From Actinomycetes bacterium (lineage in GTDB: Bacteria > Actinomycetota > Acidimicrobiia > Acidimicrobiales > RAAP-2), in assembly GCA_021826255.1 (NCBI GenBank), contig JAKBAZ010000028.1, positions 1 to 10,693 on the forward strand: a DNA stretch of 10,693 bases. Reading direction: 5' to 3'. Of the stretch, positions 1 to 6,110 are shown piece by piece. The notes beneath the pieces were generated by a model. The model searched no databases. It worked only from the letters and a program-made list of their open reading frames with translations, and was not told the origin of the DNA. The translations under genes were made by a program, and so were the position numbers. The number at the start of each line of letters is the position of its first letter. Positions within the stretch are counted from its first letter, which is position 1.

Positions 1-267
1 GGAGGTGAGTTGGGAGGCGGCGTTATAGGTCCCACTCGCCCCCGTCGGCAACGTCGTGAGGTTCCCACTGGCGTCGAGCGTAGACGTCGCCGCCGGTCCC
101 GTGCCCGACGTGGTCTGGGTGAGTTGACTCTGGGCGTTGTAGGTGTAGGTCGTTGGCGCTCGCCGTCGTCCCACTGGCGTCGACCATGCCGATCAGGTTG
201 CCGTTGGCGTCGTAGGTGTACTGCAGCGAGTGAGTGTCGTCAGAGCATCGGGCGTTAACGACGTCGA
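1..267 (-). pseudogene. RHS/YD-repeat protein fragment, frameshifted, no start
   Basis: Read on the minus strand, this stretch encodes typical RHS/YD-repeat motifs: YTYDANGNLIGMVDASG near 170-215, then TYTYNAQSQLTQTTSG and LDASGNLTTLPTGASG towards position 1. RHS proteins build large beta-cage shells around C-terminal toxins or effectors, but no toxin or core is visible here. The two parts lie in different frames: the first frame runs on into unrelated residues and stops at 23-25, while YD motifs resume after a one-base shift near 150-158. A 15-nt repeat (63-77 and 169-183) is 106 nt apart, one base more than 35 codons, which fits an inserted base. No usual start codon precedes the motifs; the frame is closed upstream by a stop inside the end of leuA. 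The fragment continues off the window. A sequencing or assembly error is the main alternative to a true pseudogene. The RHS assignment is fairly secure, its status less so. Confidence 0.7.
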
Positions 268-1934
268 TTCGCCGCCGAAATTACCGCCTCTAACGACGCG
301 TCGAGAATCGAGGAACTGAGCCCCACTCCCCACCACCGATTACCTCGTCCGTCATCGGCTTCGACGTAGGCCGCCGCGGACGATGACGACCCCGCGGTGA
401 GTGCGTGCTCGTGAAAGTCCTCGATGGTGAAGTCGACCCCGAGTTGGGTCCTCAGTCCGTTCATCAAGGCGTCCACGGGGCCGTTGCCCTCACCGACGAC
501 CGTGACGTGTCCGCCCGCGTGGGACAATTGAGCGGTGATCACCGTACCGTCGGGCCCCGTCGTGACCTCGCTCGAGAGCAGGTGCAGCGAGGCCGTCTCG
601 GGAAGATAGGTCGTGGTAAAGACATCCCAGATCTGCGCTGGCGAGATTTCAGTTCCGGACTCTTCTGTGACCCGTTGCACTTGTTTCGAGAACTCCACCT
701 GCATCGCTCGCGGCAGGTCCAGGCCGTGCTCGGTGGCGAGCACGTAGGCGACTCCACCCTTACCCGACTGGGAGTTCACCCGGATGATGGCCTCGTAGGT
801 TCGGCCGGTGTGCTTGGGGTCTATCGGCAGGTAGGGAACTTCCCACACGTCGTAACTGTCCCCGATGACCGTCATGCCCTTCTTGATGGCGTCCTGGTGA
901 GAACCGGAAAACGCGGTGTAGACGAGTTCGCCGACGTAGGGGTGACGCACGTGGATGGGAAGGCGATTGGCGTACTCGGCCACGTGGCGCGTCTTGTCAA
1001 TATCGGAGACGTCGAGCTCGGGATCCACGCCCTGTGAGAAGAGGTTGAGCGCCAAGTTCACGACGTCGACGTTCCCCGTTCGCTCCCCGTTACCGAACAG
1101 CGTGCCTTCCACCCGGTCCGCTCCGGCGAGGACGCCGAGCTCGGCGGCGGCGACTCCCGTGCCGCGGTCGTTGTGAGGGTGCAGGGAGATCAACACCGAG
1201 TCGCGCCGAGCGACGTGCCGTGAGAACCACTCGATGGCGTCGGCGTACAGGTTGGGCGTGTACATCTCCACCGTCGCCGGGAGGTTCACGATCATCGGAT
1301 GATCAGGCGAGGGATCAATGATCTCAATGACGGCGTTCACCACATCGAGGGCGTAGTCGAGTTCCGTTCCCGTAAAACTCTCCGGCGAGTACTCGTACAC
1401 CCACTCGGTCGCGGGTGAGGTGGATTCGAGGGAGCGACAGAGGCGGGCGGCGTCAAGGGCAATCTGCTTCACGCCCTCTCGATCGAGGCCAAAAACCACG
1501 CGTCGTTGAAGAGTCGAGGTGGAGTTGTAGAAGTGCACGATGGCTCTACGCGCCCCCCGTAACGACTCGTAGGTGCGACGAATGAGTTCCTCGCGCGACT
1601 GGGTCAACACCTGAATGGTGACGTCGTCGGGGATGAGATTGTTGTCGATGATCTGACGGACAAAGTCGAAGTCGGGTTGGGACGCCGAGGGAAAACCCAC
1701 CTCGATCTCCTTGAAACCCATGGCCACGAGGTGATCAAACATCACCTGCTTACGCTCCAAGTCCATCGGATCGATCAGCGCCTGATTACCGTCACGAAGG
1801 TCGACCGAACACCAAATGGGGGCCTTCGTCAAGCGCTGGTTCGGCCACGTCCGGTCCGGAAGGTCGACCGGAATCGTCGCCCGGTACTTCTGGTAGGGCA
1901 TGGAACTCGGCTGCTGGGGGTGTGATCGAGGCAT
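255..1934 (-). CDS. leuA: 2-isopropylmalate synthase
   Basis: LeuA condenses acetyl-CoA with 2-oxoisovalerate to 2-isopropylmalate, the committed step of leucine synthesis, in the cytoplasm. The 559-residue protein has the DRE-TIM metallolyase signature at about 45-56 (DLRDGNQALIDP, metal and substrate residues R47 and D48), the second metal site HPHNDRGTG at 252-260 (H252, H254) and the GNGERTGN loop at 281-288. The C-terminal part, roughly 430-559, matches the LeuA regulatory/dimer domain (SHAGGHVTVVGEGNGP), the site of leucine feedback inhibition in the family. The length is normal for the long form of LeuA. The ATG at 1934 is preferred because GGAAAGGA lies 4 nt upstream; an in-frame Met at residue 12 is possible. 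Transcription is probably controlled by the leader and attenuator immediately upstream. It ends against an RHS fragment with no visible terminator. Confidence 0.97.
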   Translation of the reverse strand: MPRSHPQQPSSMPYQKYRATIPVDLPDRTWPNQRLTKAPIWCSVDLRDGNQALIDPMDLERKQVMFDHLVAMGFKEIEVGFPSASQPDFDFVRQIIDNNLIPDDVTIQVLTQSREELIRRTYESLRGARRAIVHFYNSTSTLQRRVVFGLDREGVKQIALDAARLCRSLESTSPATEWVYEYSPESFTGTELDYALDVVNAVIEIIDPSPDHPMIVNLPATVEMYTPNLYADAIEWFSRHVARRDSVLISLHPHNDRGTGVAAAELGVLAGADRVEGTLFGNGERTGNVDVVNLALNLFSQGVDPELDVSDIDKTRHVAEYANRLPIHVRHPYVGELVYTAFSGSHQDAIKKGMTVIGDSYDVWEVPYLPIDPKHTGRTYEAIIRVNSQSGKGGVAYVLATEHGLDLPRAMQVEFSKQVQRVTEESGTEISPAQIWDVFTTTYLPETASLHLLSSEVTTGPDGTVITAQLSHAGGHVTVVGEGNGPVDALMNGLRTQLGVDFTIEDFHEHALTAGSSSSAAAYVEADDGRGNRWWGVGLSSSILDASLEAVISAANRRR

Positions 1935-1970
1935 GGCATCCTTTCCGTGTCCGAGGCGTCGGCGAGCAAC

Positions 1971-1994
1971 AAAAAACCCCCGCCGAGGCGGGGG
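1971..1994 (-). terminator. Intrinsic terminator/attenuator upstream of leuA
   Basis: On the minus strand the RNA carries arm CCCCCGCC (1994-1987), then TC, then GGCGGGGG (1984-1977), followed by six U (1976-1971). With a realistic tetraloop the stem is 7 G/C pairs. It lies between the leader peptide and leuA, about 36 nt before the leuA start and with no other gene end on this strand nearby. It is therefore best read as the regulated terminator of a leucine attenuator and not as an ordinary gene end. The two arms and U-tract are seen directly; the regulatory role is inferred. Confidence 0.85.
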
Positions 1995-1997
1995 CGT

Positions 1998-2019
1998 GGG
2001 GCGAGAACGTTCTCGCCCC
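1998..2019 (-). repeat. 22-bp perfect palindrome in the leuA leader
   Basis: The arms GGGGCGAGAAC and GTTCTCGCCCC form an uninterrupted perfect dyad. On the minus strand its first base is the last base of the leader-peptide TAG, and it ends 3 nt before the terminator stem. In RNA it would fold as a 9-bp hairpin with a 4-nt loop. Its first arm contains GGGGCG, which could instead pair with CGCCCC at the 5' side of the terminator stem. It is probably an RNA element of the attenuator; a DNA operator for a dimeric protein is the alternative. Confidence 0.75.
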
Positions 2020-2054
2020 TAGGTAAGAAGAAGCCCGCCGGCGTAACGCGTCAC
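2019..2054 (-). CDS. leuL: leuA leader peptide with three Leu codons
   Basis: This short minus-strand ORF reads GTG, then Thr-Arg-Tyr-Ala-Gly-Gly-Leu-Leu-Leu-Thr and TAG: 11 codons with three consecutive CUU leucine codons just before the stop. It lies 84 nt upstream of leuA, is followed directly by a palindrome and an intrinsic terminator, and therefore has the layout of an amino-acid attenuation leader. Leucine leader peptides upstream of leuA are known in actinobacteria. No Shine-Dalgarno sequence is present. A -10-like TAGTAT ends 6 nt before the GTG, so transcription would begin at or very near the first base and the ORF would be translated as a leaderless message. The Leu run, its position and the terminator are seen; regulation by charged leucyl-tRNA is inferred. 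Confidence 0.85.
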   Translation of the reverse strand: MTRYAGGLLLT

Positions 2055-2060
2055 GTCGTC

Positions 2061-2090
2061 ATACTACACAGCCACCGCCGACCCCGTGAA
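2061..2090 (-). promoter_or_regulatory. Promoter of the leuL-leuA transcript
   Basis: The minus strand has -35-like TTCACG (2090-2085), an 18-nt spacer and -10-like TAGTAT (2066-2061). A start 6-7 nt downstream would fall on or beside the GTG of the leader peptide at 2054, giving a leaderless transcript. The -10 matches TAnnnT and the -35 matches TTGACA at four of six positions. The element overlaps the region needed by the divergent promoter of the small membrane-protein gene. Confidence 0.6.
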
Positions 2091-2097
2091 GTCTCAG

Positions 2098-2103
2098 TAG
2101 AGT
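2098..2103 (+). promoter_or_regulatory. Possible -10 box of the small membrane-protein gene (leaderless)
   Basis: TAGAGT fits TAnnnT and ends 6 nt before the ATG at 2110, the same spacing seen for the leucine leader on the other strand. No Shine-Dalgarno sequence precedes the ATG, so a leaderless transcript starting at the A of the ATG is plausible. No convincing -35 is visible 17-18 nt upstream. Confidence 0.4.
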
Positions 2104-2109
2104 GGACCT

Positions 2110-2259
2110 ATGAAGATCCTGCGCGTTGCTCTCAAAGTGATGGTCCTCGTCGCCATTCTCGGTGCCGTAGCCGGAGTCGTCGCTCTGATCTCCAAGCGCT
2201 CTTCTACTCCAGTCACCACGGAGAACTGGCCCGACGTGCCTGCGCGTGAGGTCGCCTAA
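2110..2259 (+). CDS. Small single-pass membrane protein, 49 aa
   Basis: I do not recognise this family. The 49-residue product begins MKILRVALKVMVLVAILGAV, a short basic N-terminus followed by a hydrophobic segment at about 6-27 (rich in Val, Ala, Leu and Gly). A basic KR pair at 29-30 follows, then a polar, proline-containing tail ending ENWPDVPAREVA. This suggests one membrane helix; an uncleaved signal anchor is more likely than a secreted protein because no clear signal-peptidase site with a mature domain remains. It opens the plus-strand group, 42 nt ahead of the aldo/keto reductase, and is divergent from the leucine leader. A TAGAGT box 6 nt before the ATG and the lack of a ribosome site suggest leaderless expression. 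The coherent membrane-protein composition and start/stop placement between two genes support a real gene. Confidence 0.65.
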   Translation: MKILRVALKVMVLVAILGAVAGVVALISKRSSTPVTTENWPDVPAREVA

Positions 2260-2301
2260 CCTCGAAGCGAACTGATTGTTCGACACTATTGAGGAGTCAT
2301 T

Positions 2302-3282
2302 ATGGCAGAAATGCAGTATCGTCGCCTGGGCCGAGCCGGCCTTCAGGTCAGTGTGTTGTCCTTCGGAAGTTGGGTTACCTTCGCCAACGCCAATCAAATT
2401 GAAACCGCCACCCAGGCCGCTGAGTGCCTCGCAGCGGCCCGCGAGGCCGGAGTTAACTTCTTCGACAATGCTGAGGGTTATGCCAGCGGCGAGTCGGAGC
2501 GGGTGATGGGCGCGGCCTTTCGCGAATTGGGCTGGAAGCGTCACGAGTACGTCGTGTCCACCAAGTTGTTCTGGGGAATCCTCGATGGCCCCAACATGAA
2601 GAACACCCTCAATCGCAAGTACCTGATGCAGGCCATCGACGGGTCGCTGGAGCGCTTCGGGCTGGACTTCGTGGACCTCGTGTACTGCCACCGTCCCGAT
2701 CCCCACACCCCCATTGAGGAGACCGTGTGGGCCATGAGCGACATGGTCACGTCCGGCAAGGCGCTCTACTGGGGCACCTCGGAGTGGTCGGCTGATGAGA
2801 TCAGGGCCGCCTGGCTCATTGCCGACCGACACCACCTTCACAAGCCCGTGGTGGAACAGCCCCAGTACAACTTGCTCCACCGGACCCGCGTCGAAGTCGA
2901 GTACGCCCGTCTCTACGAGGACATCGGGCTCGGTACGACGATCTGGTCTCCGCTCGCCTCGGGCCTCTTGACCGGTAAGTACCAGAACGGAATTCCCGCC
3001 GGTTCGAGAGCGACGCTCCCCGGATACGAATGGCTCGCGACGATGTTGACCGATCCCGACCAGCTCGCCAAGGTGGCCAAGATTAAGGACGTCGCGGACG
3101 AACTCGACGTGTCGCTCACTCACTTAGCGCTGGCGTGGTGCGTGAAGAACCCTCACGTCTCCACCGTGATTACTGGAGCCTCCAACGTGGCCCAGGTTCG
3201 CGAGAACATGGCTGCCCTCGACGTCGTCGACACTCTGACGGATGACGTCATGGCTCGACTCGACGACATCACGCGAGCGTAA
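2302..3282 (+). CDS. Aldo/keto reductase, Kv-beta-like
   Basis: This is a 326-residue NADPH-dependent aldo/keto reductase with a TIM-barrel fold. Along its whole length it resembles the voltage-gated K+ channel beta-subunit branch of the superfamily: YRRLGRAGLQVS at 6-17, FFDNAEGYASGESERVMG at 53-70, STKLFWG at 86-92, CHRPDPHTPIEETV near 129, YWGTSEWS and WSPLASGLLTGKY. The catalytic tetrad can be assigned as D55, Y60, K88 and H130; the His stands where animal Kv-beta proteins carry Asn, so reductase activity is expected. The ATG at 2302 follows GAGGAG with a 5-nt gap; an in-frame Met at residue 4 is a weaker alternative. No K+ channel gene is nearby, so it is probably a soluble carbonyl reductase of unknown substrate. 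It likely shares a transcript with the small upstream gene and the FAD oxidoreductase 4 nt downstream. Confidence 0.92.
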   Translation: MAEMQYRRLGRAGLQVSVLSFGSWVTFANANQIETATQAAECLAAAREAGVNFFDNAEGYASGESERVMGAAFRELGWKRHEYVVSTKLFWGILDGPNMKNTLNRKYLMQAIDGSLERFGLDFVDLVYCHRPDPHTPIEETVWAMSDMVTSGKALYWGTSEWSADEIRAAWLIADRHHLHKPVVEQPQYNLLHRTRVEVEYARLYEDIGLGTTIWSPLASGLLTGKYQNGIPAGSRATLPGYEWLATMLTDPDQLAKVAKIKDVADELDVSLTHLALAWCVKNPHVSTVITGASNVAQVRENMAALDVVDTLTDDVMARLDDITRA

Positions 3283-3286
3283 AGCC

Positions 3287-4489
3287 GTGGACGCCGACGT
3301 GATCATCGTCGGCGCTGGTCTCGCGGGACTTCGTTGCGCCCGTACGCTCGAGCTCTCCGGCCGTCGCTGCGTCCTCCTCGAGGCCAGCGACGGCGTGGGG
3401 GGCCGAGTGAAGTCGCGCCACGTCGGCGACGCCCTCATTGACGAGGGGTTTCAACTGGTGAATCCGGCGTACCCGGAGATTCGTGCGGCCGGCCTCGACG
3501 ACGTCGCGTGGCGTCGATTCGCTCCGGTCCTGCGGTTCATCGGACCGCCCGACGCGGTTCTCGTGGACCCCCGATACGCACCTTTTCGAGCGCTCAGGTC
3601 ACTTCGTTCAAGTGGCCTGAGCGCGCGAGACCTGGCCGGCCTGGTACGAGTCGCCCGCGCCGCGGCCGCCCCCAGCCGGACCATTCTCGCCGACCACTCG
3701 ATGAGCGCTCGCGAGGGCTTCCGGCGCTGCGGGCTGAGTGAGGGCACACTCGATCGAGTGGTGGCGCCCTTTTTCTCCGGAGTACTCCTCGACTCCACCC
3801 TCGATGCTCCGTGGAGCTACGTGCGACTCCTCCTCAAGTCGTTCTTGAAGGATCGCCCCGCCACCACGCCCGAGGGGCTAGGGGCACTCCCCCGCGCCCT
3901 CGCTCGACAGCTGCGGATCAGTGAGATTCGGCTCAACTGCCCCGTCTACGAAGTGGGTCCCACTTGGGCTCGCGTCGACAACGGTACGATTCGCGCTCGG
4001 GCTGTGGTCGTCGCAACGGATGCCCATCGCGCCCAGGACCTGGTTCCCGGCCTCGCCACCACCAACTGGAGATCGCAAACCACGTGGTGGTGGCGCAGTC
4101 CCGTGGTGAGTTCCGGGGCCGAACTACGACTACCCCGACACTCCGCCCACCTCACGAGCGTGTTGGACGTAGCGGCGGTGGCTCCCGAACGCTGTCCTCA
4201 GCACTCCCTTCTCGCCGCGGCCGGAAACGGTCTCGCCGATCTCCACGCGACTCCCGAGGTGCACGAAGAGGTTGCTCGGCTGTACGATCTCTCCCCTCGC
4301 GACCTCGAACTGGTGGACGTTACTCGCGTGGCTCACGCCCTGCCCGTCATCACCCGAGGACGACCTCACCCTCCGCGGTTCGGAGACGTGTTTCTCGCCG
4401 GTGACTATCTCACCACGCCCTCGACCCAGGGGGCGCTCTCGTCGGGTCGACGAGCCGCCGACGCCGTTCTCGCCGCGATGAGCGGCTAG
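3287..4489 (+). CDS. FAD-dependent oxidoreductase (amine oxidase/phytoene desaturase-like)
   Basis: From the GTG at 3287 the protein has 400 residues. The N-terminus is a dinucleotide-binding fold: DVIIVGAGLAGLRCA (G9, G11, G14), the ribose-binding acid E32 in VLLEAS, then GVGGRV at 37-41, as in flavin monoamine oxidase, protoporphyrinogen oxidase and carotenoid desaturase relatives. The C-terminus has the matching FAD-contact segment FGDVFLAGDYLTTPSTQGAL followed by SGRRAA, about residues 365-390. The middle, substrate-binding part is divergent, so the substrate cannot be named. I prefer the GTG because it places the FAD motif at the very N-terminus, as in relatives, and avoids overlap with the aldo/keto reductase. 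The in-frame ATG at 3242 would add 15 residues and overlap by 41 nt. No clear ribosome site precedes either; coupling to the upstream stop 4 nt away is likely. It converges on serA with only 5 nt between the stops. Confidence 0.88.
   Translation: MDADVIIVGAGLAGLRCARTLELSGRRCVLLEASDGVGGRVKSRHVGDALIDEGFQLVNPAYPEIRAAGLDDVAWRRFAPVLRFIGPPDAVLVDPRYAPFRALRSLRSSGLSARDLAGLVRVARAAAAPSRTILADHSMSAREGFRRCGLSEGTLDRVVAPFFSGVLLDSTLDAPWSYVRLLLKSFLKDRPATTPEGLGALPRALARQLRISEIRLNCPVYEVGPTWARVDNGTIRARAVVVATDAHRAQDLVPGLATTNWRSQTTWWWRSPVVSSGAELRLPRHSAHLTSVLDVAAVAPERCPQHSLLAAAGNGLADLHATPEVHEEVARLYDLSPRDLELVDVTRVAHALPVITRGRPHPPRFGDVFLAGDYLTTPSTQGALSSGRRAADAVLAAMSG
3590..3624. repeat. 15-bp inverted repeat inside the FAD oxidoreductase gene
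   Basis: Arms GCGCTCAGGTCACTT (3590-3604) and AAGTGGCCTGAGCGC (3610-3624) flank the loop CGTTC. They pair over 15 bp with one G-U wobble. No T-run follows on either strand, so it is not a standard terminator. It is inside a coding region, spelling about FRALRSLRSSGLSA. Confidence 0.6.
4054..4095. repeat. 11-bp inverted repeat inside the FAD oxidoreductase gene
   Basis: CGCCACCACCA (4054-4064) and TGGTGGTGGCG (4085-4095) are perfect reverse complements separated by 20 nt. They encode Ala-Thr-Thr and Trp-Trp-Trp codons, so low-complexity coding sequence can explain the match. No role is assigned. Confidence 0.4.
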
Positions 4490-4494
4490 CCGAC

Positions 4495-6069
4495 CTACTT
4501 CAGTGAGATCAGGTGAATGTCCTTGATCCCGTGGGTCCCCCTCAGACCCTCGACGACATCACTCGGTGTCGGACTGGCCGTCGTCATGACCATGAGAGCA
4601 GTGCCGGAGTTCTTGTCCGGCCCCACGGCCATCGACGTGATGGACACCCCCGCCTCACCGAGCGCCAACCCCACCAGACCAATCATGCCGGGTCGGTCGT
4701 CATTTCGCACCACGAGCATCGACGCCGCGGGTGGAATCTCAACGCTGTGACCGTCGACAGCGACGATGCGAGTCTCGACTCGAGTTCCGACCGTCATGAG
4801 AGTTCCCGAGACCGCGTGGTGTCCCGAGCGCACGGTGATCACGTTGACGTACTCCGGTGACTCGACGCTTTGGACCTCGGAGAAGGTGATGCGATGATCA
4901 GCGGCCATCTGGGGGGCGTTCACGAAGGATGCCTGATCGTGCCCCGTGGCGAGGAGCAGCCCCTTGAGGGCGGACAGGGTGAGAATCGTCGTCGAGGCCC
5001 CGGCCACTTCCCCCTGGTAACTGACTTCGAGATCCGCGGGCTCACCGTCGAGTAGCCCCCCAATGAATCGACCAAGGATTTCCGCGAGACCCATGAAGGG
5101 TCGCACGACGTTCGACACCTCGCCCGCGGCGACGTTCACCGCGTAGGGGACGAAGTCTCCAGCCAGGGCGAGTTGGACCTGCTCGGCAATCGTGACTCCC
5201 GCCTTATCCTGAGCCTCCTTCGTCGAGGCCCCGAGGTGAGGCACCACCACCACGCTCGGCAGAGAAAAGAGTGGCGACTCGGTGGTCGGTTCCTTTTCGA
5301 AGACGTCGAGTGCCGCTCCGTGAACGTGACCCGAGCGAATAGCGTCGGCGAGATCCGCTTCGTTCACGATGCCCCCGCGGGCCACGTTGATAATGCGCAC
5401 TCCCGGCTTCGTCTTGGCGAGTGTCTCGGCGTTCAGCAGATTCGTCGTCTCCTTGGTCTTCGGCAGGTGAATCGTGATGAAGTCCGAGTGCGCGAGTACG
5501 ACGTCTAGATCCGCCAGTTCGATTCCCATGTGTCGCGCCCGATCGGCGGTGACGTAGGGGTCGTAGGCCATCAGGCGCATCCCGAACGCCGAGGCGCGCT
5601 GGGCCACGAGGGCGCCGATCTTCCCGAGTCCGATGATGCCGAGGACCTTCCCGTGGAGTTCAACCCCCTCCCACTTCGAACGCTCCCACTTTCCCGCGAT
5701 GAGGGCGGCGTGGGCCTGAGGGATGTTGCGGGCCTGAGCCAAGATCAGGGCCATCGTCTGCTCCGCGGCGGAGAGAATGTTGGACACGGGGGCGTTCACG
5801 ACCATGACGCCCAACTCCGTGGCCCGAGCAACGTCGACGTTATCGAGGCCGATTCCGGCTCGACCCACCACGACGAGATCCGTTCCCGCCTCTAACACCG
5901 CCGCACTCACCTGAGTCGCGGACCGAATGATGAGGGCGCTCGCCCCCGGTACGGCGGCCACAAGTTCCTCGGGGCTCAGACCCATCCTCACGTCGACTTC
6001 GTGGCCCGCTCGACGCAGTTCATCGAGTCCGGTCGCAGCAATCTCTTCGGTTACGAGCACACGGGCCAC
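4495..6069 (-). CDS. serA: D-3-phosphoglycerate dehydrogenase (long form with ACT domain)
   Basis: SerA oxidises 3-phosphoglycerate to 3-phosphohydroxypyruvate with NAD+, the first step of serine synthesis. The 524-residue protein is the long actinobacterial type. Residues 1-100 and 290-320 form the substrate domain, and 101-288 the nucleotide domain with GLGKIG at 147-152 and the NAD-ribose acid D170. The catalytic residues are R231 (NVARGG), E260 (DVFEKEP) and H278 (PHLGAS). About 320-445 is the intervening allosteric domain, and 449-524 is a C-terminal ACT domain (RNDDRPGMIGLVG) that binds serine in the family. I chose the GTG at 6069: AGGA lies 6 nt upstream, and it puts ARVLVTEEI at the N-terminus as in homologues. 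An in-frame extension to 6138 would run into the aminotransferase gene. It follows that gene by 41 nt on the same strand, so co-transcription is likely. Feedback inhibition by serine is inferred from the ACT domain. Confidence 0.96.
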   Translation of the reverse strand: MARVLVTEEIAATGLDELRRAGHEVDVRMGLSPEELVAAVPGASALIIRSATQVSAAVLEAGTDLVVVGRAGIGLDNVDVARATELGVMVVNAPVSNILSAAEQTMALILAQARNIPQAHAALIAGKWERSKWEGVELHGKVLGIIGLGKIGALVAQRASAFGMRLMAYDPYVTADRARHMGIELADLDVVLAHSDFITIHLPKTKETTNLLNAETLAKTKPGVRIINVARGGIVNEADLADAIRSGHVHGAALDVFEKEPTTESPLFSLPSVVVVPHLGASTKEAQDKAGVTIAEQVQLALAGDFVPYAVNVAAGEVSNVVRPFMGLAEILGRFIGGLLDGEPADLEVSYQGEVAGASTTILTLSALKGLLLATGHDQASFVNAPQMAADHRITFSEVQSVESPEYVNVITVRSGHHAVSGTLMTVGTRVETRIVAVDGHSVEIPPAASMLVVRNDDRPGMIGLVGLALGEAGVSITSMAVGPDKNSGTALMVMTTASPTPSDVVEGLRGTHGIKDIHLISLK

Positions 6070-6110
6070 GGGTCGTCCTTTCGGGAGGGGTACAACAGCG
6101 TAAAGGTCAC

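Noticed and set aside
10..258. 82-codon plus-strand open frame at the left edge
   Set aside because: The product is Arg-rich and low in information. The other strand carries clear YD-repeat motifs.
2051..2062. ATG-started Met-Thr-Thr mini-ORF ahead of the leucine leader
   Set aside because: Its start lies within the -10 box, upstream of the expected transcription start, and it has no Leu codons.
2268..2282. CGAAC and GTTCG dyad ahead of the aldo/keto reductase, resembling a LexA box
   Set aside because: The spacer is 5 nt, whereas the known Gram-positive SOS box has 4 nt, and none of the downstream genes is a damage-response gene.
2059..3123. 354-codon minus-strand open frame
   Set aside because: It is antisense to the aldo/keto reductase, whose protein has full family motifs and a good ribosome site. 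The antisense product has no recognisable domain and also covers the small membrane-protein gene.
3242..3286. ATG start for the FAD oxidoreductase at 3242
   Set aside because: It adds 15 residues before the FAD motif and overlaps the upstream gene by 41 nt. The GTG at 3287 fits the family better, although this is not proven.
4483..4492. CGGCTAGCCG palindrome at the stop of the FAD oxidoreductase
   Set aside because: It is only 10 bp with no loop or T-run, so it is not a credible terminator.
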